This document shows, piece by piece, positions 36,244-45,383 of a stretch of DNA of 64,000 nucleotides; the stretch's first letter is position 1, and every line of letters begins with the position of its first letter. The notes beneath the pieces were generated by a model, which saw only the letters and a program-made list of their open reading frames with translations, did no database searches and had not been told where the DNA came from. The DNA is from Methylobacterium sp. Leaf104. Lineage in GTDB: Bacteria > Pseudomonadota > Alphaproteobacteria > Rhizobiales > Beijerinckiaceae. Where the stretch lies: contig NZ_LMMZ01000001.1 in NCBI RefSeq assembly GCF_001422885.1, positions 686,565 through 750,564 on the forward strand. The letters are read 5' to 3'. Made by a program: the position numbers and the translations under genes.

Positions 36244-37154
36244 GCGCGAATCCGGCGCCGGCCGCACGCATCGCGCCCGCCCCGGCGGCGCTGGTCCTGG
36301 TGGCGGGTGCCGGCCGCCTGCCCGCGCTCGTGGCCGCCTCCCTCGACCGGGCGGGACGCCCCTTCCGGGTGCTCGCGATCCGCGGCTTCGCCGAACGGGC
36401 GATGCGCGCCCGCGCGGAGGCCACCGTCGACCTCCTCGACATCGCCGGCATCCTGGCGATCCTCGAGGCCTGGGGACCGGTGAGCGTGGTCCCGGCCGGC
36501 GGCGTGTCCCGGCCGAACCCGGCCGCCATCCTCAACGCCGCCGCGGCCCTGCGAAACCGCGACGCCCTGAAGGCCATCTCGGGCGGAGGCGACGACCGCC
36601 TTCTGCGCGGCGCGCTGGCGCTCCTGGAGGACCACGGTCACGGCGTGGTCGGCGTGCACGACGTCGCGCCCGATCTCCTCAGTCCGGAGGGCCTGCTCGG
36701 CCGGCACGCGCCCGATACCGCGGCGCGCGAGTCCATCGCCACGGGGCGGTCCCTGCTGGCGGCCCTGTCGGATTTCGACGTCGGCCAGGCGACCGTAATC
36801 GTCGGGCAGCGGGCTCTGGCGGTCGAGGGGCCGGAGGGGACCGACCGGATGCTGGCGCGGGCGCGGATGCTCGGTCGCCGACCCTTCGGCTACGGCAGCG
36901 CCCAGGCCGGCACCGTCCTGGTGAAATGCGCCAAGGCCGGCCAGGACCTGCGCGTCGACCTGCCGGCGATCGGCCCGCGCACGGTCGCCAACGCGGCGGC
37001 GGCGGGCTGTGCCGGCCTGGCGATCCAGGCCGGCTTCACCCTGATCATCGACCGTCCGGCCACGATCGCGGCCGCGGACCGGGCGGGCCTGTTCCTCCTC
37101 GGCCTGGGCGCCGAAGCGGGCGGGCCGGAGGCCAGCACGGGATCGGATTCATGA
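36240..37154 (+). CDS. lpxI: UDP-2,3-diacylglucosamine pyrophosphatase LpxI
   Basis: 304 residues from a TTG overlapping the lpxA stop. Matches the LpxI (DUF1009) family, which replaces LpxH in alphaproteobacteria: LVLVAGAGRLPALVAA near the start, GDDRLLRGALALLEDHGHGVVGVHDVAPDLL, and the catalytic-domain VGQRALAVEGPEGTDRML and VLVKCAKAGQDLRVDLPAIG. Hydrolyses UDP-diacylglucosamine to lipid X for LpxB, which is encoded next. Confidence 0.93.
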   Translation: MSANPAPAARIAPAPAALVLVAGAGRLPALVAASLDRAGRPFRVLAIRGFAERAMRARAEATVDLLDIAGILAILEAWGPVSVVPAGGVSRPNPAAILNAAAALRNRDALKAISGGGDDRLLRGALALLEDHGHGVVGVHDVAPDLLSPEGLLGRHAPDTAARESIATGRSLLAALSDFDVGQATVIVGQRALAVEGPEGTDRMLARARMLGRRPFGYGSAQAGTVLVKCAKAGQDLRVDLPAIGPRTVANAAAAGCAGLAIQAGFTLIIDRPATIAAADRAGLFLLGLGAEAGGPEASTGSDS

Positions 37155-38323
37155 GCGAACCGCGCAGCGAGCGGACGGTCTGGCTGGTGGCGGGCGAGGA
37201 TTCCGGGGATCAGCTCGGCGCCAAGCTGATGCGCGGCCTGCGCGAGCTCTCCGATCGGCCGATCCGCTTCGGCGGGGTCGGCGGCGAGGCCATGGCGGCG
37301 GAGGGGTTCGCCTCCCTGTTTCCCATCGATGACGTGGCGGTGATGGGCTACCTGCCGGTAGCCGCCCGCCTGCGCACCCTGCTGCGGCGCATCCGCCAGA
37401 CCGTGCGCGACGTCGTCGAGGCCCGGCCGGACGTCCTCGTCATCATCGACAGTCCCGGCTTCACCCATGCGGTCGCCTCCCGGGTGCGCAAGCGGATGCC
37501 GGATCTGCCCATCGTCGACTACGTCTCGCCGAGCGTCTGGGCCTGGCGTCCATGGCGGGCGGCGAAGATGCGGCCCTTCATCGATCACGTGCTCGCCCTG
37601 CTTCCCTTCGAGCCGGAGGCGCACCGTCGTCTGAACGGACCGGCCTGCACCTATGTCGGCCACCCGCTGATCGAGCGGCTCGCCGAGCTGCGGCCGAGCG
37701 GCGCCGAGGCCGAGGCCCGCATGGCCGGGCGCCCGGTGCTGATGATCCTGCCCGGGTCGCGCCGCTCCGAGATCGAGCGCCTGATGCCGGTCTTCGGCGC
37801 GACCCTGGCGCGGCTCACGGCGCGCTTCGGACCGATCGAGGCGGTCCTGCCGGCCGTCACCCGGCACAGGACCTTGATCGAGCGCCTCGCCCTCGCCTGG
37901 GACGGCCCGGTCACCCTCGTCCATGGCGAGGCGGCCAAGTACGCCGCCTTCCGCCGGGCGCGGGCGGCGCTCGCGGCCTCCGGCACCGTCACGCTGGAAC
38001 TGGCCCTGGCCGGCGTGCCGATGGTGGTCGCCTACAAGGTCTCGCGGATCGAGGAGGCGGTGGCCCGCCGCCTCATCCAGGTTCCCACGATCGTCCTGCC
38101 GAACCTGATCCTCGGCCAGAACGCCATGCCCGAGTTCATTCAGGCCGAGTGCACCGCTCCGCGCCTCGCCGACGCCGTCGCACCGCTGCTCGCGGGCGAG
38201 GCGGCGCGGGAGGCGCAGGTGGCCGCACTCGCCCGCATCGACAGCCTGATGCGCCTGCCCGACGACGACCTGCCGAGCCGCAGCGCCGCCCGCATCGTCC
38301 TCGCCGCCCGCCGCGCGGCCTGA
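37151..38323 (+). CDS. lpxB: Lipid-A-disaccharide synthase
   Basis: 390 residues, GT19 glycosyltransferase. VWLVAGEDSGDQLGAKLM at the start, YVSPSVWAWRPWRAAKMRPFIDHVLALLPFEP and LPGSRRSEIERLMPVF are diagnostic; the end LASGTVTLELALAGVPMVVAYK type pattern is also present. Condenses lipid X with UDP-diacylglucosamine. Starts with ATGA overlapping the lpxI stop and is the last gene of the chain; the convergent DUF805 gene ends 4 nt further on. Confidence 0.95.
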   Translation: MSEPRSERTVWLVAGEDSGDQLGAKLMRGLRELSDRPIRFGGVGGEAMAAEGFASLFPIDDVAVMGYLPVAARLRTLLRRIRQTVRDVVEARPDVLVIIDSPGFTHAVASRVRKRMPDLPIVDYVSPSVWAWRPWRAAKMRPFIDHVLALLPFEPEAHRRLNGPACTYVGHPLIERLAELRPSGAEAEARMAGRPVLMILPGSRRSEIERLMPVFGATLARLTARFGPIEAVLPAVTRHRTLIERLALAWDGPVTLVHGEAAKYAAFRRARAALAASGTVTLELALAGVPMVVAYKVSRIEEAVARRLIQVPTIVLPNLILGQNAMPEFIQAECTAPRLADAVAPLLAGEAAREAQVAALARIDSLMRLPDDDLPSRSAARIVLAARRAA

Positions 38324-38327
38324 GCGC

Positions 38328-38771
38328 TCACGGCGCGCGGGGGTCCGGGCCGTAGCGGTTGGCGCCCGGGCTCCCGGACCGGACGACCGTCTCGACGAAG
38401 AACCATACGAGGAAGCCGAGCATCGCCAGCACCAGGGCGATGACGGGGAGGGGATGGGTGTCCACGGCCCGCTCCAGGGGCAGCACGCTCACGGCCTCCG
38501 CCACGGCATAGGCCGCGAGCCAGAGGCCGCTGCGGTTCCGGTCGTGCAGGCGCCGGATCGTCTGGATCGCGAGCGCGGCCAGGACCGGCAGGATGCCGGC
38601 GACCGCGAGAAATCCCGCCCAGCGCAGGCCGAGGCTCGCGAGCCAGATGCCGAGGCAGAGCAGCCCGAAGCCGAGGAGGAGCGTCCGGATCAGGCGCTGC
38701 CGATAGGCCGGTGCGGCGAGCCGCCCGCGCGGATCGTAGAGGGCGAGGGCGGCACGGAGGCGCGGCGTCAC
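38328..38771 (-). CDS. DUF805 membrane protein
   Basis: 147 residues with about four membrane helices. The IRRLHDRNRSGLW motif and the C-terminal GSPGANRYGPDP are the DUF805 signature; function unknown. The GTG start overlaps the hrpB stop (GTGA), so it is coupled to hrpB. The longer open frame upstream is a shadow of hrpB. Confidence 0.82.
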   Translation of the reverse strand: MTPRLRAALALYDPRGRLAAPAYRQRLIRTLLLGFGLLCLGIWLASLGLRWAGFLAVAGILPVLAALAIQTIRRLHDRNRSGLWLAAYAVAEAVSVLPLERAVDTHPLPVIALVLAMLGFLVWFFVETVVRSGSPGANRYGPDPRAP

Positions 38772-41269
38772 GGACCCCTCGGCTTCACCCGCCGGGTCGG
38801 CGGTTCGGCGATTGGATCCTCCGGCCAGGGATGGCGCGGGTAGCGCCCGCGCATCTCCGAGCGCACGGCGCTCCACGATCCGCGCCAGAAGCCCGGCAGG
38901 TCGCGGGTGATCTGGATCGGCCGCGAGGCCGGCGAGAGCAGGTGCAGCACCAGCGGGATGCGCCCGGCGGCGATGCTCGGGTGGCGTTCGAGCCCGAACA
39001 GCTCCTGCACCCGCACGGCGAGCACCGGCCCCCCCTCGGCATCGTAGTCCAGAGCGATCCGCGACCCGGTGGGCACCTCGACATGGGTCGGCGCCTCCGT
39101 GTCGAGCCGGGCGCGCAGGGTCCAGGGCAGCAGCGCCTGGAGGGCCCGCGCCAAATCGTCGGCGTTGATCGCGTCGAGGCTGGTGCGCCCGACGATCTCG
39201 GGGGCCAGCCACGCCTCGATCGTGCCCAGGAGCCGGGCGTCGGAGAGGTCCGGCCAGGTCTCGGGATCGGCCTCGCGCAGGAAGCGCAGGCGGGCGCGCC
39301 ACTGGGTCAGGTCCGGTGTCCACGGCAGGACCTGGAGGCCGATCTCGGCGACGCTCCGCGCCAGGATCTCCGCCGAGGTGAGGTCCGCCGGCACCGGCAG
39401 GGTGCGCTCTCCCAGGGTCAGGGACCCGAGGCGCCGCAGGGACCGGGCACGCAGGGCGCGCACGGTCCGGTCGAAGGCGACCTGCGTCGCGGCCTCGATC
39501 GTTTGTCCGAACAGGGCCTCGATCGCCTCCAGGCTGATCGGGGCCGCCGCGAGGATGCGTCCCTGGGCGGCGGTGCCGGTGATGTCCGCGACCACGAGGA
39601 ACGGCTCGCGGGCCAGGGCCGAGGCCGCGTCGACCTGCCCGGCCCGTCCGTTGGCCATCACGAACTCGCCGTCGCGGCCGCGGGCCCGCGCGACGCGGTC
39701 GGGATAGGCCAGGGCGAGGAGCGGCCCGGCCTCGCTCATGTCGAGGCCGGCGGGCGCGCCCGCGCGCCGGGCCGCGAAACCCTCCGCCTGCCGTGCCCAG
39801 CCCTGGGCGAGGCGGCGCATGTCCGCGGCCCGCTGGGCGCGGTCGCGGGCGAAGCGCTCGGCCCGCTGGGCGACGTCGGTGTCGTCACCGCCGAGTCCGC
39901 GCTCGACCAGCACCGCCGCGAGATCGGCCGCCGCGCGGGCCGTGCCGTATCCCGCCGCGCCGACGACCATGCGGGCGAGGCGCGGCGGCAGGGGCAGGGC
40001 GCGCAGGGCGCGGCCGGTCTCGGTCAGGCGGCCATCCGCCTCGATCGCGCCGAGGTCGCGCAGCATCGCCCGCGCTTCGGCCAGGGCGGGGGCGGGGGGC
40101 GCGTCGAGGAAGGCGAGCGTCGCGGGATCGGAGACGCCCCAGGCGGCGCAGTCGAGGACCAGGCCCGAGAGGTCGGCGGCCAGGATCTCCGGGCGGGTGA
40201 AGGGCTCGAGGGCGTTGGTGGCCGCCTCCGCCCAGAGGCGGTGGCAGAGGCCCGGCTCGGTGCGGCCGGCACGGCCGCGGCGCTGGTCGACGGAGGCGCG
40301 CGAGGCCCGCGCGGTGACGAGGCGGGTCAGGCCGAGGCCGGGCTCGTAGACGGGCACGCGCGACAGGCCGGAATCGACGACGATGCGCACGCCCTGGATG
40401 GTCAGCGAGGTCTCGGCGATGCTGGTGGCGAGCACGACCTTGCGACGACCCGCCGGCGCGGGGGCGACGGCCCGGTCCTGCTCGGCCGGTGTCAGCGCGC
40501 CGTAGAGCGGCGCGACCTCGGTGGCCTCGTCGACCCGGTCCGCCAGCAGCGCCGCGACCCGGCGGATCTCGCCCTGGCCCGGCAGGAAGGCGAGCACCGA
40601 GCCGGGATCGGCGCGCAAGGCCCGCAGGATGGCCTCCGCCATCACGTCCTCGATCCGCCGGTTCGGGTCGCGGTCCCAGTACCGCGTCTCGACCGGGTAG
40701 GCGCGTCCCTCCGACTCGATCACCGGGGCCGCGCCGAGGAGCCCGGCGACCCGGGCGCCGTCGAGGGTCGCCGACATCACGAGGAGGCGCAGGTCCTCGC
40801 GCAGGGCGCCCTGCGCGTCGAGGGCGAGGGCGAGGCCGAGATCCGCGTCGAGGGAGCGCTCGTGGAATTCGTCGAAGAGGACCGCGCCGATGCCGGTCAG
40901 CTCCGGATCGTCGAGGATCATCCGGGTGAACACGCCCTCGGTGACCACCTCGATCCGGCTGCGGCCCGAGATCTTCGAGCCGAGGCGGACCCGCAGGCCG
41001 ATGGTGTCGCCGACCAGCTCGCCGAGGGTGGCGGCCATGCGCTCGGCCGCCCCGCGGGCGGCGAGGCGGCGCGGCTCCAGCAGGACGATCTTGTCGGACG
41101 GCCGCAGCCAGGGCGCATCGAGGAGGGCCAGCGGCACACGGGTGGTCTTGCCGGCGCCCGGGGGGGCGACGAGCACGGCGGCGGGGCCGGCCGCGAGCGC
41201 CGCGCGCAGGGCCGGAAGGGCGGCCTCGATGGGCAGGTCGGATACGGCGACGGGGGCGGGATGGGCCAT
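38768..41269 (-). CDS. hrpB: ATP-dependent helicase HrpB
   Basis: 833 residues. DEAH/RHA-type helicase: Walker A PPGAGKTT (36-43), motif II DEFH (133-136), SAT motif in VMSATLDGARV, motif V in SIAETSLTIQGV and motif VI DQRRGRAGRTEPG, followed by the HrpB-specific C-terminal region (ending WPEDPIAEPPTRRVKPRG). In some bacteria HrpB processes mRNA; the exact substrate here is unknown. The DUF805 gene is translationally coupled downstream, and map is divergent 159 nt away. Confidence 0.94.
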   Translation of the reverse strand: MAHPAPVAVSDLPIEAALPALRAALAAGPAAVLVAPPGAGKTTRVPLALLDAPWLRPSDKIVLLEPRRLAARGAAERMAATLGELVGDTIGLRVRLGSKISGRSRIEVVTEGVFTRMILDDPELTGIGAVLFDEFHERSLDADLGLALALDAQGALREDLRLLVMSATLDGARVAGLLGAAPVIESEGRAYPVETRYWDRDPNRRIEDVMAEAILRALRADPGSVLAFLPGQGEIRRVAALLADRVDEATEVAPLYGALTPAEQDRAVAPAPAGRRKVVLATSIAETSLTIQGVRIVVDSGLSRVPVYEPGLGLTRLVTARASRASVDQRRGRAGRTEPGLCHRLWAEAATNALEPFTRPEILAADLSGLVLDCAAWGVSDPATLAFLDAPPAPALAEARAMLRDLGAIEADGRLTETGRALRALPLPPRLARMVVGAAGYGTARAAADLAAVLVERGLGGDDTDVAQRAERFARDRAQRAADMRRLAQGWARQAEGFAARRAGAPAGLDMSEAGPLLALAYPDRVARARGRDGEFVMANGRAGQVDAASALAREPFLVVADITGTAAQGRILAAAPISLEAIEALFGQTIEAATQVAFDRTVRALRARSLRRLGSLTLGERTLPVPADLTSAEILARSVAEIGLQVLPWTPDLTQWRARLRFLREADPETWPDLSDARLLGTIEAWLAPEIVGRTSLDAINADDLARALQALLPWTLRARLDTEAPTHVEVPTGSRIALDYDAEGGPVLAVRVQELFGLERHPSIAAGRIPLVLHLLSPASRPIQITRDLPGFWRGSWSAVRSEMRGRYPRHPWPEDPIAEPPTRRVKPRGP

Positions 41270-41428
41270 CACGTTGCTGGTGACGCGATCCGGCGCGATC
41301 CGCAAGCCGCGGCGCTGCCCCGGAGGAACGCGGCTTCGTCCAGGTGCACCAGGTCGGCTATGGGTTTTCCGACGGAAGCGAACGCGCGAGCGGCCGGCCT
41401 CTCCGGGCGGCCCTTGAGGGACAGCGAC

Positions 41429-42178
41429 ATGACGGTAGCGGGTGAGGACGACCTGGCGGCACTGAAGCGGATCGGGCGAATCGTCGCCACCACGCTGGAG
41501 GCAATGGGCGGGGCGATCGAGCCCGGGATGACCACGCTGGAGCTCGATGTGATCGGGCGCCGGCTCCTGGAAGCCGCCGGCGCCCGTCCGGCGCCGGAAC
41601 TGGCCTACGGCTTTCCCGGCGCCACCTGCATCAGCGTCAACGAGGAGATCGCGCACGGCATCCCGGGGCCGCGCCGTATCAACCCGGGCGACCTCGTCAA
41701 CATCGACGTCTCCGCGGAGAAGAACGGCTACTTCGCCGATACCGGCGCCTCCTTCCCCGTGCCGCCGGTGACCCGGGCGGTCGAGCGGCTGTGCAAGGAC
41801 GGACGGCGGGCCATGTGGACCGGCCTGCGCCAAGTCGGCACCGGCAAGCCGATCGCGGCCATCGGCCAGGCGGTCGGGGCCTTCGCGCGCCGGAACGGCT
41901 ACACCCTGGTGCGCAACCTCGCCAGCCACGGCGTCGGCCATTCCCTCCACGAGGAGCCGACGGAGATCGCCACCTGGCCCGACGCTTCCGAGCGGCGGAT
42001 CGCGACGGAGGGCCTGGTCTTCACCGTGGAGCCCTTCCTCTCCCTCGGCGCCGAATTCGCCGAGGACGGCGACGATCCCTGGACCCTCTACAGCCGGCCG
42101 AACGCGCTCACGGTCCAGTACGAGCACACGGTGGTGGCCACCCGAAACGGCCCGCTCATCATCACCATGGCCGGGTGA
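41429..42178 (+). CDS. map: Methionine aminopeptidase, type I
   Basis: 249 residues. Metal ligands are present: Asp93 (NIDVSAEKNGYFADTG), Asp104, the His of HGVGHSLHEEP, Glu of FTVEPF and Glu of QYEHTVV; substrate His76 is in EEIAHGIPG. Removes N-terminal Met from nascent proteins. The N-terminal zinc-finger extension of actinobacterial forms is absent. Its surroundings do not suggest an operon, so it may be a second, non-lpx-linked copy or the only one. Confidence 0.94.
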   Translation: MTVAGEDDLAALKRIGRIVATTLEAMGGAIEPGMTTLELDVIGRRLLEAAGARPAPELAYGFPGATCISVNEEIAHGIPGPRRINPGDLVNIDVSAEKNGYFADTGASFPVPPVTRAVERLCKDGRRAMWTGLRQVGTGKPIAAIGQAVGAFARRNGYTLVRNLASHGVGHSLHEEPTEIATWPDASERRIATEGLVFTVEPFLSLGAEFAEDGDDPWTLYSRPNALTVQYEHTVVATRNGPLIITMAG

Positions 42179-42248
42179 CCCGGCGTCGCGCATCCCGACA
42201 TGCGGAGGGCAGGCCGTGGCGAGCGGGATCGCCCGCCGATGCGACCGA

Positions 42249-43124
42249 TCAACCGGTCTTCAGGCGCCGGAACGTATAGGCTACGAACACGTCGGGCGGC
42301 GGCGCGTTGCCGCTGAACTTGCCGGCATAGATGCCCATCTTGAGATAGGAGCCGGTCAGCTGCTGCCGCCCGGGGAGCGCGTCCTTCAGGAGATCCACGT
42401 ACTCGTATCCCGTCGGTCCGCTGAAGTCGCAGACCGGCCGTCCATTGAGCAGGAACCGGATCCGTCCCGCATCGCCGTGACCGTCGGTCGCCTCCAGCGA
42501 GAAGCTGTGCTCGACGCCGAAGGCGAAGGGCGCCGATCCGAAGATCCGCATCGGCGAGAAGGTCCGCTGCTCGCCCTTCCCGGTCTCGCCGCGCGCCCGC
42601 AGGACCGGTTTGCCCGATCGATCCAGGCTCAGGTCGACCGCGAACAGGGGCGAGGCCATCGCGAATTGGCCGTTGGACCGGACCGGGTCGGCCTGGTGGA
42701 TCTGGAGGAACGAGCACCAATCCGTCCCGGTGATCCGGCTGGCCCGGTCGACCGTGACCGCTCCGGAGAACCGGATGGGTTCGCCCTTCGCGTAGCGCTG
42801 CTGGCCGCAGAGTTCCGCGCGGATCTTCCGGGGCGGATCGAAACTCGCGCGCTCGCCGGTCCTGGCGGCGAACCGCACCATGTCGGCGTCGTTCACCGAA
42901 ACCCCACCGGGCGCGCCGGTCTGGGCCTGCCATTTCTGGCCCGCCAGGGTGACGAAGGCGTTGTTGTCGACCGCTCGGTACCCGCTGGAGGACGGCCCGT
43001 TCGCCGCTGTCGCCCGCGCCGCCGGCTCGGCCGGGCCGACGGCCTTTCCCGAGGCTGCCACGGCGTCCGTGATGCCGATCAGCGTCGATGCTGCGGCAAG
43101 AACGTCTCTCCTGCTCAAGGTCAT
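42249..43124 (-). CDS. Tat-exported polysaccharide-lyase-like protein (heparin lyase I fold)
   Basis: 291 residues. The N-terminus has a twin-arginine signal (TLSRRDVLAAASTLIG) with likely cleavage after VAA, so it is exported folded. The mature part resembles the heparin-lyase-I/alginate-lyase-like jelly-roll family (CSFLQIHQADPVRSNGQF, KMGIYAGKFSGN near the C-terminus). No catalytic residues can be assigned with certainty. It is isolated, convergent with map and downstream of a cytochrome gene on the same strand, from which it is separated by 339 nt. Confidence 0.62.
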   Translation of the reverse strand: MTLSRRDVLAAASTLIGITDAVAASGKAVGPAEPAARATAANGPSSSGYRAVDNNAFVTLAGQKWQAQTGAPGGVSVNDADMVRFAARTGERASFDPPRKIRAELCGQQRYAKGEPIRFSGAVTVDRASRITGTDWCSFLQIHQADPVRSNGQFAMASPLFAVDLSLDRSGKPVLRARGETGKGEQRTFSPMRIFGSAPFAFGVEHSFSLEATDGHGDAGRIRFLLNGRPVCDFSGPTGYEYVDLLKDALPGRQQLTGSYLKMGIYAGKFSGNAPPPDVFVAYTFRRLKTG

Positions 43125-43463
43125 GCCGACGTCCCCGCTCGAGGCCGTGAACCCCGGCGAGATGACCGGGTTTCTCCGTGCGTTCCTCCTTCCTGATGCA
43201 AGACATTGTCCGAACTTTGAAAAATCCTCCGGCCGTCCCGGGGCGTGACCGCGGTCCGGCAGCTGCGATCTGCCACGATGGAGCGACGGGGACGGGCCGT
43301 CGCCGTCCTGCGGACCGATCCGGTCCGGTGTCCGGCCTCTCGGGTCGCGGCGCGTCTCTTTGCGAAACGTGTCGTGTCTGCCGCCGCCACGCGAACGCCG
43401 GCTTTCGTCCGAGGCCCGGCGACGGCCGGGTCGACACCGCGGGCGACGGCCCGCGCGATCCGA
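43125..43463 (-). other. Intergenic region, lyase-like gene / cytochrome gene
   Basis: 339 nt without a credible gene. A 7-bp hairpin CGCGGGC/GCCCGCG with a GACG loop (43438-43455) lies 8 nt after the cytochrome stop in its transcription direction and may end that unit. The rest presumably carries the promoter of the lyase-like gene (a strong AGGAAGGAGG stretch lies about 65 nt before its start), but no box pair is clear. Confidence 0.4.
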
Positions 43464-45029
43464 TCACGGCGTCGGCGTCGTGCCCATGCCGGCGGCTTTG
43501 CGCTCGGGATTCTTCAGCTGCGCATAGGTGATGCTGGCGAAGCTGCCGATCACGGCGTGCCAGCCGGCCTTGTCGTAGCGCGTATCGTTCCGGCCCGCCT
43601 TGCAGAAGGCCGTGGTCAGCCCGTTGACGATGTCGTCGCCCTTGGCGTCCGGAACGGCCGCCTTGATCTTCGGCAGCAGCGCGTTGACCGTCGGGATGAA
43701 GTTCTCGGGATCGAGGCCGGCGAGGCTCTGCGCCGCGCCCGAATCGGCCACCGCCTTGGCGATGTCCGGCTGAGCGATCTCGGCACAGGGCGCGGTGCCA
43801 GCCAGCATGGTCTCGGTCGCCTTGCGCGCGGTGGCGACGATGCCGCGCTCGCTGATCACCGGGGCGGCGTTGCCCCAGGCGTTGCGGACGTAGTCGGTGA
43901 CGTCGGCCACCTCCTGGTCCGTCATGCCGGCGCCGATGGCCGGCATCGGTGCGTAGCCGTTCTGGGCCGAGAGGCCGCCGAGGATCACCCGGATCACCGT
44001 CTCGGGTCCCTGCGCCTGCACCGAGGTGTTGCCGGCGAGCGCCGGGATCGCGCCCTCGACGCCCTTGCCGTCCGGCTTGTGGCAGGAGGAGCAGTAGCTG
44101 AGATAGGTGGCGGCGCCCGGCGCGTCCGCCTGGTTGAAGGCCTGGATGTCCTTGACCTTGTAGCTCTCCTTGGCCTTCTGCGTGCGCAGGTAGGCCACCA
44201 TCGCCTTCAGGTCCGCGTCGGTCATCTTCGACAGCGATTCCTCGATGGTCTGGCGCATCGGGCCGGCCGCGACGCCCGGCTGGTTCCCGGGGGCGGCGCC
44301 GGTCTTCAGGTAAGTCACGACCTGCTCGTCGCTCCAGCCGCCGATGCCGGTGTGATCGTCGGGCGTGATGTTGGGCGCGTACCAGCCGTCGATGACGCCG
44401 CCGCCGAGCTTGCCGGCCAGGCCGCTGTTGCCGACGATCTTGTTGGCGTTGTGGCACATGCCGCAATGGCCGAGCCCCTCGACGAGGTAGCCGCCGCGGT
44501 TGACCTCGGCGCTCGCCTGCGGGTCGGGCTGGAACTCGCCGGCCGTGAAGAAGGCGGTCCGCCAGGTGATGAGCGCGGTGCGGATGTTGAAGGGGAACGG
44601 GATCTCGGAGGGCTTGCGCGGCTCGTGCACCGCCGGCAGCGACTTCAGGTAGGCGAAGATCGCGTCGGAATCGGCGCGCGTGACCTTGGTGTACCAGGCG
44701 AAGGGGAAGGCCGGGTAGAGGTAGGAGCCGTCCTTGGTGATGCCCTCGTGGAAGGCCCGGTAGAAGTCGTCGGCGCTCCACTTGCCGAGGCCGGTCTCCG
44801 GGTCCGGGGTCAGGTTCGGCGTGCGGATCTTCCCGATCGGCGTGTTGAGCACGTAGTTGCCGGCGAAGGGCTTGCCGTCCGGCGCGGTGTGGCAGGCGAC
44901 GCAGTCACCGGCGGTCGCGAGGTACTCGCCGCGCTTGATCAGGTCGGCGTCCTGTGCCGAGACGCCGTGGGCGCCCAGTCCGAGAACGAGGCCGGCCCCC
45001 AGACGGAGAGCGGTACGGCGGTATTCCAT
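43464..45029 (-). CDS. Triheme cytochrome c (alcohol dehydrogenase subunit II-like)
   Basis: 521 residues with a cleavable signal peptide (cleavage near VSAQ). Three heme c sites: CVACH (43-47), CGMCH (189-193), CSSCH (313-317). Each begins a cytochrome c domain, with TPIGKIRTPNLTPDPETGLG in domain 1, the plan of the membrane-bound alcohol/gluconate dehydrogenase cytochrome subunit. About 110 residues after the third domain have no heme and are unusual. No dehydrogenase gene is adjacent; instead it ends the bchG-bchP-tspO string (33 nt from the small membrane protein gene), so an electron-transfer role linked to photosynthesis is possible but unproven. Confidence 0.85.
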   Translation of the reverse strand: MEYRRTALRLGAGLVLGLGAHGVSAQDADLIKRGEYLATAGDCVACHTAPDGKPFAGNYVLNTPIGKIRTPNLTPDPETGLGKWSADDFYRAFHEGITKDGSYLYPAFPFAWYTKVTRADSDAIFAYLKSLPAVHEPRKPSEIPFPFNIRTALITWRTAFFTAGEFQPDPQASAEVNRGGYLVEGLGHCGMCHNANKIVGNSGLAGKLGGGVIDGWYAPNITPDDHTGIGGWSDEQVVTYLKTGAAPGNQPGVAAGPMRQTIEESLSKMTDADLKAMVAYLRTQKAKESYKVKDIQAFNQADAPGAATYLSYCSSCHKPDGKGVEGAIPALAGNTSVQAQGPETVIRVILGGLSAQNGYAPMPAIGAGMTDQEVADVTDYVRNAWGNAAPVISERGIVATARKATETMLAGTAPCAEIAQPDIAKAVADSGAAQSLAGLDPENFIPTVNALLPKIKAAVPDAKGDDIVNGLTTAFCKAGRNDTRYDKAGWHAVIGSFASITYAQLKNPERKAAGMGTTPTP

Positions 45030-45062
45030 GGCGTCTCTCCGGGTCTGTGGGGTCGGGGGCGG

Positions 45063-45380
45063 TCAGGCGCGCGTGTCGCGGGGTTCGCGAAGGCGGACGG
45101 ACGAGGCGGGAAAGGCGGGGCGGCCGAGGCGCAGGGCCATCTCGGTGACGTGGGCCAGCCCGGCCAGGGCGAGGCATCCGGCGATCACGGTCCAGCCGGC
45201 GCTGGTCAGGGCACAGCGCAGCGCCAGCATCAGGGCCGCGCCGGAGGTCAGGTTGCACAGGAGCGCGAGCGGCCAGGTGCCCCGGCTCCGACGGCTCCAG
45301 AGGATCAGCCCCAGCGCCTCGATCGCGACGAGGACCAGGATGGCATCGACCAGGTGACCGCTGGCAAGCAGTGCCTCCAT
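45063..45380 (-). CDS. Small membrane protein of unknown function
   Basis: 105 residues, about three hydrophobic helices (roughly 8-28, 35-55, 62-82) and a basic soluble tail. I do not recognise the family. It starts 3 nt after the tspO stop and is followed by the cytochrome gene, and codon use is like its neighbours. Probably cotranscribed with tspO. Confidence 0.7.
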   Translation of the reverse strand: MEALLASGHLVDAILVLVAIEALGLILWSRRSRGTWPLALLCNLTSGAALMLALRCALTSAGWTVIAGCLALAGLAHVTEMALRLGRPAFPASSVRLREPRDTRA

Positions 45381-45383
45381 CGC

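Noticed and set aside
38711-41428. Upstream half of a very long plus-strand frame ending in map
   Set aside because: It is antisense to hrpB; the map protein starts at 41429 where the MAP signature begins.
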